From Odiellus spinosus (taxonomy: Eukaryota; Arthropoda; Arachnida; Opiliones; Phalangiidae), in assembly GCA_963920705.1 (NCBI GenBank), contig OY987225.1, positions 6,546,675-6,610,674 on the forward strand: DNA of 64,000 bases, written 5' to 3'. The position numbers and the translations under genes are program-made. The notes below the pieces were generated by a model, which saw only the letters and a program-made list of their open reading frames with translations, was not told the origin of the DNA and searched no databases. Below are positions 18,571 to 32,309 of the stretch, piece by piece. The stretch's first letter is position 1. Every line of letters starts with the position of its first letter.

Positions 18571-18851
18571 TAGCAGCTTCGGCCATGCATTGCTATATTT
18601 CTCGACTTTTTTTAGTTTTTTTTGTTCCTCTATACATCCGGTTAATCTGTCGACTGCTTATAGCGCTTATAGTCTCGATAAATGAAATGGCGCGAAGTAT
18701 ATCGGTTTTTGCACACACAGGGTAGAAATTAATTGAAGCCGGTGAGTTTATTACTTATTGTTTTTCAATTTTATGATAATTAATAACGATTTTCAAAAGT
18801 ATATGGAACTATACTTTTAATTTTGAGTTGGGTATTGTATTGTTAAGATAA
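18571..18851 (+). other. P-element 5' non-coding region
   Basis: T-rich runs and a promoter-like AT-rich stretch between the terminal repeat and the transposase ATG. The same sequence is present in copy 2 (47877-48168). Confidence 0.5.
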
Positions 18852-21660
18852 ATGATGCCACGCCCGAAATATCGCTGTTCTTATGGGCCTTGCACCAGAA
18901 ATACCAAACCTATCAAAAGCAAATCATTAAATGGTCCAAATGATGTTACTCTTGTGAATTTCCCATCACCTAAAACTGAAGTAGAAAAGTGCAAAAGGTG
19001 GGTATCAGCTTGTGGGCGCTCAGACTTCTCAATCAGAGAGGTTTCCAAGGCAAGTCAGATATGTGCTCGTCATTTTCATGGTTTTCGGGGACCAACAGCT
19101 GAAAATCCGGATCCAGTTCCGTTAATTGATGTCCTCACTCCAGGACTATGTGTCCCATATCCTTCAAAAACTTCAATCAGTAGTGAAGTTAAAAATCAAT
19201 TGGTAAGTTATGCCCATAATGTTCAATATGTTCTTATATATAATTTAATACTATCCATTTAGATTGAATTAGATCAACCATGTGCTTTAGGAGGTGAGCC
19301 AGATTGCTCTCAAGAATTGTCATTAAGCAGCTCTTCATTAGAGATAAAAGAACCAACTAATGAACCTCTATTAAAGCGGAGAATTGACATTCACTCGTTA
19401 ACCTATCAAGTAGGCTGGTCTATCGAAGTTTTAGATGATAGTGTTAGGTACAGCAAACTGAAAAATGGATCGACAATTATTCAGTGCACTTTTTCTGATA
19501 ATGACATTATCATAGAATCAATAGATAAGAGCATTAATATACAAACTATTTCTCCAAATTTCAACTTGATTGAAAACCAAAATGTTTAAGATTTACTGAA
19601 CAAATTTAATGTTTGCATCGGAAATCCAGACAAAGAAATGGTTGCTTTATTTAAGAGACAAAACAAGTTTAATCGACAAAAAACTGGTTACTACTGTGAG
19701 AAAACTCAGACTATTTTCAGCAATGGATGTAGTCGATTAATAAAAGCTGGTCAAGTAAAACGATGTCACGCGTGTAGTCGATACAGGGGGTGTCTCAGGA
19801 AAATCAGATCAAATGCTAATGCCAAACTAGCGGTAGAAGAAACCAAAAAGAAATCAAGGAAACTGATTGATAAACGAAAGGCTACGTTATCGAACTGCCA
19901 AAAAACAAAAGCCGCAATATCAACTATGAAAGAAGCATTTCAAGAGAGGCTAAAAATGGAACCAACTGGGTCATTTACATCTTTATTTCTCAAGCAGCAA
20001 CTAAAAGCCATGAGCCGGTCCAAATATGGTATGAAATGGGACAAAACTTTCCTCAAGTGGTGCTGTTATTTGAAGAACAAATCCAAATCAGCATACGAAG
20101 CGTTGCGAAAATCAGGTTGTATTTATTTACCTACCTCAAGAACCCTGTACAATGAACGACAAGTAGTGACTTCCAAAAGTGGGTTTCAACCGGAAATATT
20201 CTCCGATATGATTAAGAAGACAAAACTGCACGATCGTGAAAATTGGGACCGTTATTTTGTGATTTTGCTCGATGAGATGAAAATTAGAGAGGATTTAATG
20301 TGCCATAAAGATACTGGTTTTTTAACGGGTTTGAAAGACATCAATGATGAAATTAATGGTTTTGATGATAAAAAAAGAGAAGTAACCGGTACCGAAGCAC
20401 CACCATTAGCGACTCACATTCTCCAACTAATGTTGAGGGGTGTGACCAACAACATCAAAATACCTTTTGCCCACTTTCCAACTACCGGGGCAACTAGTAG
20501 CGAAATATTTTACATCTTGCAAGAAGCTATTGAAAGACTAGAAAATGCCGGATTTCGAATTATTGGTATTGTTGGAGATGGCGCGTCATAAAATCGCAAA
20601 TACTTTAAGATGTGCGCTGAAGCAGCTGGGCATGTTTTTGATGATCATAATAATATTAAATTTTGTGCTCCAAACTTATTTGCAAATGATGAGGAGAGAA
20701 ATATATATTTTATATCAGATCCACCCCATCTCATCAAAACAACGACAAATTGCTTTAACAACAGCAGTAAAGAATCAAAAATCCGACAACTTTGGAAGAA
20801 TAATGAATGTATATCCTGGGATGTAATAGTACAACTCTACTACTTCCAGCTTCGACGAAGAGGAGAATTCAAACACCTGTCCAAGTTGACATACGGCCAC
20901 GTTTACCTAAACTCATACACAAAAATGAAAGTAAATTACGCAGCTCAAGTGCTTAGTGAAACAGTAGCGTGTGGCATCGAGGTATGTTTGGAGGCAGATA
21001 AATATCCAGAGACTGTTAAATTTATACGGATTTTTAATAAATTTTTCGATGTATGTAACGTAAAAAACTGTAAAGAGAGCTAGCAAAAGAGAAAATCCGA
21101 CAAAGCGCCCTTCAGATCAGTGAATGATGCTAGACTAAAAGTATGTCAGCTAAGCTTTATGTTAGACTAATTCAAACAATTTTAACAAATTTTTCTATGA
21201 TGATAGTGGCTGGAATCAGATTTTATTGCGTACCTGGATGATTGGGAAGCTGATGTATCTACTCGTGAAGGGAAGTTCTCTCCGTCTGAAAGGGCAAAGA
21301 TGCTTCTTAATCGAGAAACCATAGAAGGATTGAAAATGACTGGTAAATAATTTGTACGATTATTCAAAGTAGTTTCTGCAAATTATAATTTTAACGTAAA
21401 ATGTTCTCAACGCATGTTTAATTATAGCTCACTCTATTTCAAGCGTGGTGAAATTTATTCTGAGTAAGGGTGCTCCGTATGTCCTTACACAGCACCTAAA
21501 CCAGGATCCCTTAGAACAGTACTTCGGAAGGATGAGATCCGCTGGAGGAAGAAATAATGACCCATCTGTTTTCCATTACCAGTCAAATATTGATAAATTA
21601 GAATCCCTGAAAGGCTTTGTTTTAGAAGCAATTGGAGGCAACACTTCGTTAAATATTTAA
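18852..21660 (+). pseudogene. THAP-domain P-type transposase, copy 1, broken
   Basis: Exon 1 from 18852 encodes a THAP zinc domain (CSYGPC near residue 9 and CARHF near residue 71) and is followed by GTAAGT. Later exons give the RNase H-like catalytic region (VILLDEMKIRED, GDGAS, DPPHLIK) and the C-terminal NQDPLEQYFG block. Splice sites also bound 21207-21342 and 21428-21660. Copy 1 has TAA stops at 19587-19589 and within 20587-20591. A TAG at 21081-21083 is shared with copy 2. The intact enzyme would cut and paste P-type DNA. Confidence 0.85.
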
Positions 21661-21682
21661 TAAATAATAATAAACATTGAAA

Positions 21683-23076
21683 TTAAACAAATTGAAGGAA
21701 TAAATCTTCGTCAGGATCGTTATCTAAAAAACTATAGTCATTATCATTGACTTTTGGGAAATCTTCACTAGAATGGGGGGAAATGTTTTTAATTGCACTA
21801 ATATCTTTTTTTGCTTGCGTTAATGATATAACCCCAGTATTAATCTTCTTGGAATTTGCCGGATGGGCTAATGCGATTGGGCAAGTCAGATTCCGCTTAA
21901 CTTTAGGTGAGTTTTCTATATTTTTAATTGCGTAGTTTGGTGATGACGTGATTTTAACTTTGGGTGAGTTTTCTTTATTTTTAATTCCTTTATATTTTGA
22001 TGTTGTTGCGAGTCTGGCTTTCGTTGGGCTGTTATTAATGGCAAGGGTGACATCTTTAACTTTGGTAGCTGCCACTTCGCTTTTCTCTTTTATTGCCTTT
22101 TTAAAGCCTTCTTTTCTTTCAAGGTTTCCTTCGTTACTTGCTGGTAGTGTTCCAAAACATCTTTCACCATAACCTTTCCACGAGTGTTTAAAAAGGTTTC
22201 TGTAGCTCTCTTTAGCCATTTCTTCTTATCATCGTACGCTCCTATCTTTTTCCATTCTTCCAAAATAAGATCATCATTTAATATTTCATCTCTGGCTTTT
22301 TCTTTCAACTTTTGATTCCTTAAATTGGCGACCGATTCTGCATCTAGATACATACAAGACTTGTCCGAAACGATCTTCATTCGTATCACTAACTTGAAGA
22401 ATTCATCTTGAACTTTCAATAAACCACCCCTATTCAGCAAATTTTTCCAACGTTCCGACTCGTTAGGCGGTTCCTCAAGCATAGAGTCAGGTTTCACAAT
22501 ATTTTTCATTATTTCCTCTGGGCAGCCTTTCCATTTGAGAGACCTTGGGAGAAACCCCGAAACGTACCTCAAAACATCAGGATTAACTTTACGATTATTT
22601 TTAGTTGTAGCATTGAATTCCAATCTCTTGGCGTCCAATTTCTTTTCCTCTTCAGTTTTCAAAGCCTCTTCTTTCTCCCTTTTCATTTCTATTTTGTGTT
22701 TTAGTTGATGCATTCCAATATTTGCTAAGCACATGAGTCCCGAAAAAAATGAGCGTAGGAACATTTGTACAAATGATTTTTGAAAGGAGTTAGGAAAAGA
22801 AGAGAATTTAGAACACGAGCTAGAATTGCCCCCAGCTTATTCTCTTTTCGCTCGTGATAACTTCTTTTTAGAATTGTTTGTAAATAGCTAGACTCGCAAC
22901 TACACTCCAATATTTTATCTAAAATTACAATTGCTTTCATGTAATTAAAAATTGAATTAGCTATCTTATCATCAGCTGTTAAATCTTTGAAAAAGAGCTC
23001 AAGATTTTGCTTTTTATCTGTGACTATCACTGAGTAAAATTCATCTTGACGCTTTTGAAGTTGCGTGAGTACTTCA
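21683..23076 (-). pseudogene. Second P-element gene on the opposite strand, copy 1
   Basis: A long - strand gene converging on the transposase. The middle (YVSGFLPRSLKWKGC ... LLNRGGLLKVQDEFFKLV) resembles the domain that in many animal P-type/THAP transposases forms the C-terminus. The C-terminal part is Lys-rich with repeated ENSPKVK. A one-base deletion relative to copy 2 near 22822 breaks the frame, and the Academ insertion removes the N-terminal part, which resumes at 29215. Confidence 0.65.
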
Positions 23077-26000
23077 TAGTCCCTGCTGTTATGTGGAATA
23101 AAACCTTCTCGCTTGCTCGTTCATCATAGAATATAGCGGGAGGTGTCATAATTTTCAGAAAAATGAGCTTATTCCGAATTTCGATGGTGGAAGTTCGTGG
23201 GGGGTGGCAGAGGTGCGCTAGCCCACCCAAACCTAGTTTTCGAGGATTATTTTTTTTACCGCCGTATTTTAAATAAAATAAATATTTTACACGCTGAAAT
23301 TGTTCAATAGGCTATCTATAGCCCATATAAAAAAAAATTGGCATCGCAAGTTGTTTATTTTTTCCGCAGGGTGGCGCCCAATTTTAACCCGCCCACCCTA
23401 AGGTGAAAACTTTTTCCTTTAAATAAATATGTCAAATAATATATCAAACGAAAGCTTATAAGCCGTAGAATAATAAAAAATTACTATAACTAGCAATACA
23501 TCTATTAAAACTAATATAATTTAAATAAAATATTTATAATTAATAAATAAATTATTCCCCAAGTCGAAGAAGTAACAAATGCCTCGTACATATGTTGATA
23601 AGAGAACGGTTGGTTCAAAGTCTCAGTTTACGACGTCGTAAAAATACTTCCAGCCCGGGAAATTTCGCGATGGTCAACTTGACAAAGGCTGCAACGGCCT
23701 TTCCCTCCTTTATTTTAGAGTCGGGCGACTTTGCATAGCATAAAGCCTAATACAAACAATCAAACATAGATATACGCGTAAGCTGGGCAAAAGAATAGAC
23801 TTCGTTTTACTTTTAGTTTTACTTTTGAAGGGGAATATCCTCAGTTGGTATAATACTTGAGACGCATGAGTCGCGGGAGTTTGCTTTCCAAACATTTTTG
23901 TTATTATTAGTACAACATGTTAAGTCTATTTAAAAGTGAAAACTGCATTTTCTGTAAACAAAAATCTAGGGAGAAATTAGTTCGAAATCCGGAAGATCAA
24001 TCGTTGGAAAAAATATCGCAGTTAATCTCAGAATTCGCGGCTTTAAAAGATGAAGATAGCCAAACATTCGTAACATACATGAAAGGTGATGTGACAGTAG
24101 ATAATCTAAAAAGAAATAAATGTTCTTGGCATTTATCTTGCTATAAACAATTTACGCATAAATCCCATAAAAAGAAGGTTGAGAAATACTTTCAACAAAC
24201 AACCAGAGAAAGCGATTGTGACACGTACGAAACTACAAGCTTGTAGGCATGTGGATCAACTTTTACTAGAAGCAAAACTCCGAAGTTCGTAAAAACACTA
24301 TGTTTTTTCTGCGATGGAAACGGGTCAAGAAGAAATCCATTGCATTTAATTTCTTATGATAGAAGTGGCGAATCATTAAAGCGAGCTGTTGATTTGAGTG
24401 GAAATGACGTTTGGCGCGTTCCCCTAAGTGAATGCATAAGTGAAACAGACGTACATGCCGTAGATATAATGTACCATCTTAACTGTTGGAGCAAAAATGT
24501 TCAGACAGTACTACTGCGACATCAACGATCGGAAAAAAGACCCGAATGCGACAATGCGGGTATAGTTGCATCTGAAATTGAATTTTTGAACATGGTCGAA
24601 GAATGTCTCGAAGGAGAAACAATAACTACATTGCTTGACCTACACAACGCTTATTTGAACATTTGTTATTCTAATGGGTTAGCTTCATTTAAAGATGATC
24701 TAATGTCGCGCAGAAAACTGAAAGATTTCTTAAAGGAAGAGATAGTTGGAATCGAATTTTCGACACCAAAGCAAAAACGAGAATCTGAACGCCTTTCATT
24801 GAAGACCACGAAGGATTCGGCTTTATTAAGATTGGAAGAAGAAAATAACGAAGGCAGACTAAAATCTCTTTTTAAGGCCGCGAAGGTAATCAGAAATTTA
24901 GTGACTTTTTCCAAAAAATGGGAATTTAGTGGATCTCTCGAAATCGATGACACAACCTTACCACAGGAACTTGTATTATTTTTCAAGTGGTGTATGGTTG
25001 GGAAAGCCACACTCTCGTCCAAATCCCGTCGATGCAGCGAAATTGATCAGAGATCTATTCGCCTTGCTCAATCTCTTTTGTTTGAGACCTTAACGCCTCG
25101 TCAAGCTTCACTGCATGATGATACTAAAAGCATGCGTAGAACTAGGGAAATGCCATTGCAAATGGGAGTTTCATTATATATTCACAAAGAAACACGAAGC
25201 GCCCATATGGTTGACTTTATGAGTGAGATGGGATGGGGAGTCACCTATTCCAGAATGAATGATGTACAAACTCTAATTGCGAAAGAAGTTTTATCAAAGA
25301 TGAAAGACAACGACGGGGTGTATATTCCACCGGACTTCCTGAAAGGAAGAAGAGTTACATTTGCTTTTGACAATTTAGATTTTCAAGAAGATACTCCCGA
25401 CGGCCAACGCACCATGCATGGAACTGTCATGGTGCTGTACCAACAAATAGAAAACGGCGACAATCCTGAACGATTTATGATTTCTGAGAACGCCAAAAGC
25501 ATGAAAATTCCTAGTTCCATTTACGAGTTACTTCCATGTGAAATTTCAAAATCCGTACGCCCACGGAGCCAGGTATACCCAGAATATTATCATGAGCGTG
25601 GCGTTTCGAAAGAAATACAAGAAGCTTTTTATCGTGATCTAGCATGGATTATGTCTCTTCTTCATGGCTTCAGAGAAACTGAACTGGAAGTAACATTACG
25701 AAAAACTAGTCTCACATGGTCAGCTCACAATTCACTATTATACGAGCCCAAAAAGATCACTCGTATTGCTGTTCTTCCGCTTATTGGTACTTCTCCAACA
25801 GAAAGAACGGTTCAGTTGACGGTTATGAAATCCTTTGAAAAAATTAACACTATTTTTACGGACTCCAATTCAAAGCCAATTGTTACGATGGATTTGGGTC
25901 TTTATCGCCCTATGAAACAACTTGAAATGGCACTGTCAGTCAAGAACTGGATCTTGTTACCTGGTGAATTGCACATAGAGATGGCTGAACTGAGGGCGAT

Positions 26001-29000
26001 TGGAAAATTTGTGGAACTCACAGGGATACCTGAGATGTGGATAGAAGCTGGTTTATACACATCTCAAACTGTCAAACGGATTTTGGAAGGGAAACCTCTC
26101 CGGAGAGCCATCGAAGCCCATTTAACAACATTACAAGCACTCTACTCACTATTTTTAGAAAGTTTCTTTGAAAATTACCCGGAAGAGAAATTACAATGTG
26201 AAGGAAGAGCAGCCTCTATTTTCAATGCTTGGAATGAGAGAACTGATGAATTTGGCGCTTTAAACAACCAGTTCTTAACTACGCTTGACCAATTAGAAAT
26301 ATCAGTTATAATGGAAGTTTTTTCAAAAGAGCAATCAAAGAAATACCCAACGTTTAGTATGGTTAAACAATATATGAACATGGTATTGTCCCTTCTTGCA
26401 TTTATAAGGTCGGTTCGCAGTGCCAACTGGGAACTCCGACTAGAATCTTTAAAAGATTTCACCAAATATTTCTTTGCTCTAGACTTAAGAAATTACTCAG
26501 CAATGTCCGCTTTACATTTAGTCGAAATGGAAGCGCTTAAAGATGAAGATCCCGATACATGGGCCGTCTTAAAGGCGGGAAATTGGGCACCAAACAAAAA
26601 CGTAACTCCTTTTTGTAGTCTTGGTGGAGATGAAGGTCTTGAACATGAAAATAGGAAAATGAAGGTCCTTGGAGGATTGGTTGGAATAACCCTTCGACCT
26701 GAAACTCTAACCAAGTTTTTTCTGACATCTCCTCAATTAGCAAAATTAGCCGAAGAAACCAAACTGATGGCTGGAAGACGCGTAGTAACTAGTCCAAATA
26801 AATCGAAACATCATGAGGATAAAATATCCGTTTCTACCCGTAAAATAAGGAATGTTTCGAAACTTATTTCTACCATAAACACTTTTACGAATCCATTTAA
26901 ATACAAAGGAACAAACCTAATAAATTTAGTTTCTAAGTCAGTCGCACCACCGAAAGTACAAAATGATGTCTGCGAAATGAGCGCGATCGGGTCAAAGGAG
27001 TACGAATGGTTTGTGAAAGAAAGAATCGTCGAAGGTAGCGTAAACCTGTGGGATCCCCTTCGCAACGTTAATCTTCAGATTTTGAGTACAACTGCTAAAA
27101 AAGTCAAAATTAAAACGAAAGTTGGAATTTTGGAATTAAAAGAAGATCGCAATCTATTCACACGTCTAGTTCTTTTATGCCGTTCTCGACCTGAAATGGA
27201 TTTACATGAAGTGGTTAGCAAGTACGAACTAACTGTCGTACCACGAGCTTTATTTAGTGCTGATGGATCATTAAACCACAGCGACGATAAGGCAAAACTT
27301 CTACATCTTCTTCTTGCTTTAACGAAACAATCCGAAATCAGTGACGGCCGAATAAGATCGGAAACAGAACCTGGTTTTGATATAGCTATAATTGATGGGA
27401 TGGCCGAGGTTCAGTCCATGACTATAAAGAACTTAAATACGTGCTCCGACTACGCGAAACATTTTTGCGAAAAGATATTCACCAAATATTGCAGATTCTC
27501 AGAAGTACACATAGTTTTCGATACCTATATCGATGACTCCCTTAAAAATGCTACACGTCTTAGAAGGCAAAAAGGAGCTTCCGCAATAAGGTACAAGATC
27601 GAAGCTAACACTCAGATCCGCTCAATACCACTAAAAAAATTACTTTCCCACATCAAAACAAAAGATGAGCTCACAGTCTTCTTGGGTCATTCTCTAATTG
27701 AGGAAGCTAAACGAAGAAAGAAAAATATTGTCGTCGCGTTCAGAAAAGAAGCTTTGTCGACACATTTTGATTCTTGTGATTTAGCGAGTTCTCACGAAGA
27801 AGCTGACACCAAAATAATTCTTCACGCTGTACACGCCTTCAAACGAGGTGCGACCAAGTTAACAATTTTTTCCCCGGACACGGATGTACTAATTTTGGCC
27901 ATTAGAAGATATCCTCAGCTGCCGGTGCACTCAACATTCGTCAGAACGGGACCCAAAACTTTAAATATAGATATTAAGACTATTTTTGACGCTCTTGGAC
28001 CCCTGAAGGCCTCCGCTTTACCTGGTTTACACGCAATATCTGGTTCTGATGTCACTGGTTGGTTTTCGGGCAAAGCCAAAACAACATTTTGGAACAAATT
28101 TGTCTGCGCGGAAGTTGACGTTCTCCAAGCATTATCGTCCCTTGGGAGAGAACTCGTCATAACCGAGGATGTTTTTAAAGGGATTGAGAAATTTGTAGTC
28201 TCAGTTTACTCGAAAACAAGTCAGAAAATATCCAGTCTTGGAGAGCTTCGATGGTGGTTTTTCTCCAAGAAAGGTTCCCAGGGAGAGGGGCTTCCTCCAA
28301 CCATTGGAGCATTAGCTCCAACTATACGCAGGGCACACTTCCAATGTATGGAGTGGAATAAAGATACTTTTCCACACCCAAATTTACCACCAGCCACGAA
28401 TTATGGATGGGTCTTCGAAAATAATACTTACGAACCAGTTCTTTGCGATTTACCCTGTGCCCCTGAGGAGATATTACACTTCCTTAAATGTAATTGTAGC
28501 CGTGGACGGTGTAAGCCTCCTTGTAAGTGTGCCTCGCAAACACCACGCGTACGATGCACAGAAATGTGTTTGTGCGGAGGAGACGAAGAAAATTGTGATA
28601 ACGGTTACATTGAAAATAAAAATATAGGTAGTGATGATAGTGATGAAAGTGATTTAAGTGACGAAGATTTATAAACGATTTCATTACTTTGTATATCTAC
28701 CAAATATGAGTGATATAAAACCCAATATTTTCATATTGTTATTAAAATTAAAAAAAAAAAACTTTATTTTTCTTATAATATTTGTAGTTTTCATTTCATA
28801 ATTATGACAACTTAATTGATATTATACTATTCTACGGCTTATAAGCTTTCGTTTGATATATTATATGACATATTTATTACAAGGAAAAGGTTTTCACCTT
28901 AGGGTGGGCGGGTTAAAATTGGGCGCCACCCTGCGGAAAAAATAAACAACTTGCGATGCCAATTTTTTTTATATGGGCTATAGATAGCCTATTGAACAAT

Positions 29001-29211
29001 TTCAGCGTGTAAAATATTTATTTTATTTAAAATACGTCGGTAAAAAAAATAATCCCCGAAAACTAGGTTTGGGTGGGCTAGCGCACCTCTGCCACCCCCC
29101 ACGAACTTCCACCATCAAAATTGGGATTAAGCTCATTTTTCTGAAAACAATGACACCTCCCGCTATATTCTATGATGAACGTGCAAGCGAGAAACATAAC
29201 AGCAGGGACTA
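23077..29211 (+). mobile_element. Academ-type DNA transposon, 6135 bp
   Basis: Long terminal inverted repeats, 23077-23471 and 28830-29211, start TAGTCCCTGCTGTTATGT and end in its complement. The flanks are TCA on both sides (23074-23076 and 29212-29214). Copy 2 of the P element has the uninterrupted site with a single TCA near 52165, which fixes the ends and the 3-bp target duplication. The single large gene combines a nuclease of XPG/FEN type with Cys clusters. These traits and the short target duplication match the Academ superfamily as I know it. Confidence 0.85.
23917..28674 (+). pseudogene. Academ transposase with XPG-like nuclease, one in-frame stop
   Basis: A frame of 1585 codons broken only by a TAG at 24244-24246. 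The N-terminus has two Cys/His groups (CIFCKQ with CSWHLSCYKQFTH, and LCFFCDG with MYHLNCW). The C-terminal third carries nuclease motifs in XPG/FEN order: IIDGMAE near 27395, HEEADTKIILHA near 27795, SPDTDVLIL near 27875 and ISGSDVTGWFSGKAK near 28040. A CXC-type cluster (CNCSRGRCKPPCKC) follows, and the tail is acidic. It would catalyse transposition. Apart from the TAG no damage is seen. Confidence 0.8.
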
Positions 29212-29510
29212 TCACAGATTAGTATTCTTAAACCACCTAGTATGAAAAGATATAAAAAAAAACAGTTTTAAATAATGTTGTATAGGCCTAATCATTAAAC
29301 GAATTAAACTATCTTACTTTCGAGATTATTTTCCTCTGGTACTTCCATGATGCAAGGCTTAAACCCTAATTTATACCAACTACTGTTTAGCAGACGACCG
29401 GAATCCAAAAAAAAAGAGTCGCGCGCATTAAACGGAAGTTCCGAGGAACCCAACGTAACCGAGAACACTTAATACCGGGCCTTCTACTCCTCCCCTTTCT
29501 ACCCTCTATG

Positions 29511-30900
29511 GCCAAACAAGGAAAACCCGCGCCAAACAAGAAAAATAGGCTACGTAGCGATTTCTGCGCATGCGTGAATAAATTAGCGAAAAGGCTAATT
29601 GCGAAAATGAGCTTCAACTTTCCCCAAAAGCCCGCGAAATCGCGAATTTCAGCTCTCGCGCGCATGTGAACACTCGAGCGAGATTTAGGAAAAGTTTCAA
29701 CTTAAGCTAAACGCTTACGCTTCAGCTTTTCGCTCTTCTGTAAACGGGCCTTTATAGTATTTCGCAGCTTTGGAATCACCTAAACTAGTCCTTATTGACA
29801 GCCACTCAAATTGAGTATCACTACCCTTACTCATAATACGAATAGTTAAGTAATCCCTCTTTGAAATGAATCCTAAGCTGGTAAGTCGCTGGCACCAATT
29901 TACAATGTTCCCTGTAATACCTGATTAAGTCTCCCGCGATTAGCCTGGGTCACAAAGGTGTATTTTTTTTTTTCAAATATGCTATAAAATCGGGACCGTA
30001 ATATCCGTTTCAGTTTGAGTTAAGGAAATAGGCTCGTTGTAAGCGGTCTTTTTTGCCGCTTTCTACAATGTTATTGGCAAGATCTCTGAATCACCACCCA
30101 ACAATATATTCTCCTCATTAGACACGTTTACTTTGGGCTTATGCGTTTCCCTAATACTAACACGTGGGATATTTTCATCATTTTCATTGCAATAGCTTTG
30201 TACGCCACCGATATTCAATTAATCCGCGCAGTCAGATATATTTTGATAGTTATTTTAGCCAGCTCAGTTTCATGCTCCGAAAGATGTACAATGGCCGAAG
30301 AATAAATCCTTTGCTTTAAATCATCTAAGAGGGAGCTGTTTAGTTATACACTAATCAAATATATACCGAACCTATGCTTCATGGGTGAAGTACTATATAG
30401 TTTTTAAAAGCCAGCTTCTGTCTTTCATATTTGTTTTTCCTGCTCATGAAAGAACACAAAAGAAAATTTATCAACGTTAGGACGCTTTGATCCTCGTTTA
30501 TTAACTCTACTAATGGTAAAGAACGAGTTGTTGAGTAATGCATGAAACTTAGTTTTCGGTTATTGTTACCGATCCTCTTCCGTCTCCAAAATAATATCTC
30601 GAGCGTAATTATCAGATAGAAACGGAGCGAGGTTTGCTGAACGCAAGAGCCATACGCAGGATCTTTTCCGAGCAAATCTAAAGATTCGCTTAAATCTTTC
30701 ACTTTGTGTTGTTTTTGATAAATTTCATATTTTATTTGTCTCATCGTACCTGTTCTAATCTAATTTGGTAACCTCACTAACCTGAGAGGAAGATGTAGGT
30801 GTATCTGGATTTTCATCAATTTTTTTGTTTTACTTTTTTAGAGTAGGCCTACCTCGTCTAGAATTAACTAGCTTAATATATATACTATTTCTAACAAATT
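29511..30900. other. No gene recognised
   Basis: 29511-29760 is somewhat GC-rich with GCGCATGCG-like stretches. 29760-30900 is AT-rich with short frames only. A - strand frame at 30379-30744 has no ATG-initiated product of interest and no motif. Nothing further can be supported. Confidence 0.35.
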
Positions 30901-31179
30901 CTAAATCGGTTTCACTTTCTCCCCAAGATCGTTTAAATCTTCATCGTGGGGCCCTTTAATTTCATCGCCTAGTTCTAAATTACCAAATAATCTTTTCACT
31001 GGGTGGGATGAATCTATCTTTTGATCCTCAGCTTTTCTCTTTGGGGTATTTGCAATTACGTTTCTACCAGTGCGTTCAGGTTGTCGGTTCAATCGGTTTT
31101 TTTTTGGATATTTTTGGGGGTTTTGTATTTGAGAAGTGCGGACCTCCATCAACTCTCGCGGAGGCCTAAATGCGCTCAT
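30901..31179 (-). CDS. Hypothetical 92-residue hydrophilic protein
   Basis: A real ATG at 31179. Lys/Arg/Pro-rich first half and acidic C-terminus, no motif. It may be a fragment of a retroelement or chance. No splice context or neighbour supports a function. Confidence 0.25.
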   Translation of the reverse strand: MSAFRPPRELMEVRTSQIQNPQKYPKKNRLNRQPERTGRNVIANTPKRKAEDQKIDSSHPVKRLFGNLELGDEIKGPHDEDLNDLGEKVKPI

Positions 31180-32309
31180 TGCATTGATTCCCTTTAATTC
31201 TCCCTTCAGTCAGAGGAACACGTTCCTCTTTTTGCCGACATATCCCTGACCTTTATTGTAACTTAGTGGGTTCATAGGGAAAGAATAACAACGAAATAAT
31301 AATAATATATTCTTTAAACTTTAATTACGATTTTAACTTAAAGCCCATTAAATTCATATTTAAATCATAACATTAATCGACAGGAGTCCTAAGTTCGAAT
31401 CTCTTGTAATTCCCACTAGTTACAATCTGCCCCCATCTGTAGGTTTCCCTTGATTATATAGGTCTTCCCTGTAGTCACGTGACTTCCTAGGTGGCCATGA
31501 ATCATCATGGTATAGGTGGCGCCCTTTATAGGAGATTTCCTCAAGGGTTGAAATTATAATTAAGTCCCATTTGGCAGCATGTAGCTCGTGAACCTAGGTA
31601 AGCTTTTGGTCTTTCATTAAAGGTATAAAGCAGTCCCCATTACAACACCCCCCGCCACAAATAATGAAAGACCACATAAAAAGAAAAAAAAAACAGCAAT
31701 GAATAGGACCAAGAGTTTTAATAAAGTACAAAAACACATAGGCACGTAAATGGCCAAGAACGCCTGAACAATAAGAGAAAGGAAAAAAAACACTCCCCCA
31801 AAACTTCCAAGGGAAACAAAAAGTATAAGGGAAAAAGAATTCGCGAAGAAAAAGACAAGGAAATACAAAAAGTCCAAACCCAAAAATTAATAGGGAGACT
31901 ATTGCACCCAATACGAGAAAAAAATTGTCCAGCAAAATAAAGTCTCATTAAACACTTACAACTCTATAAGTATTGTCGCGAATCTGGTGTGCCAATTGGG
32001 AAACCGACTCACCCCTAATATGTGCCATGTAATGCAAGAGGGGGTAAATAACCCTAGGGTGGGAAACTTCTGGGACACCCTCCGTAAAAGATAACCCTAT
32101 TGGTTTTATCATGGGTGCATTGGACTCAATATTAGCTACGTCTTGGGTTGTAATTAATTTGTTAAATTTTTCTTCCGTAAATTTTCTAATACTAATTGTC
32201 GGGGCATCAAAATTTATCATTTCTTCTACTTGAGTTAGCTGTTCCCCTGTAGGCGCCTAACATCTGGATATTGTTGAATAATTGACTGATCTATCGGATG
32301 GTTATGTTC
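31180..32309. other. Unassigned sequence with short frames
   Basis: A - strand frame at 31948-32220 (ATG at 32220) gives 90 residues ending before a hydrophobic frame at 31594-31935. The latter is only the complement of a very A-rich run and may be chance. The rest has no clear feature. Confidence 0.25.

Larger units (their letters stand above)
18540..29510 (+). mobile_element. P-type transposon, copy 1, interrupted by an Academ element
   Basis: Both ends carry the same 31-bp inverted repeat (18540-18570 and 29480-29510), starting CATAGAGGGTAGAAAGG, the length usual for P elements. Without the nested Academ element it is about 4.8 kb. It encodes a THAP transposase on + and a second gene on -. 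The left flank matches that of copy 2, but the right flank (GCCAAACAAGG) does not, and no target duplication remains. The copy therefore underwent rearrangement exactly at its right end. Confidence 0.85.

Noticed and set aside
24666..28160. Antisense frames across the Academ gene
   Set aside because: Shadows of the long + strand coding frame without ATG context or motifs.
31594..31948. Very hydrophobic - strand frames that look like membrane proteins
   Set aside because: They are the complement of long A-rich runs; three overlapping frames are hydrophobic at once, which is a composition effect.
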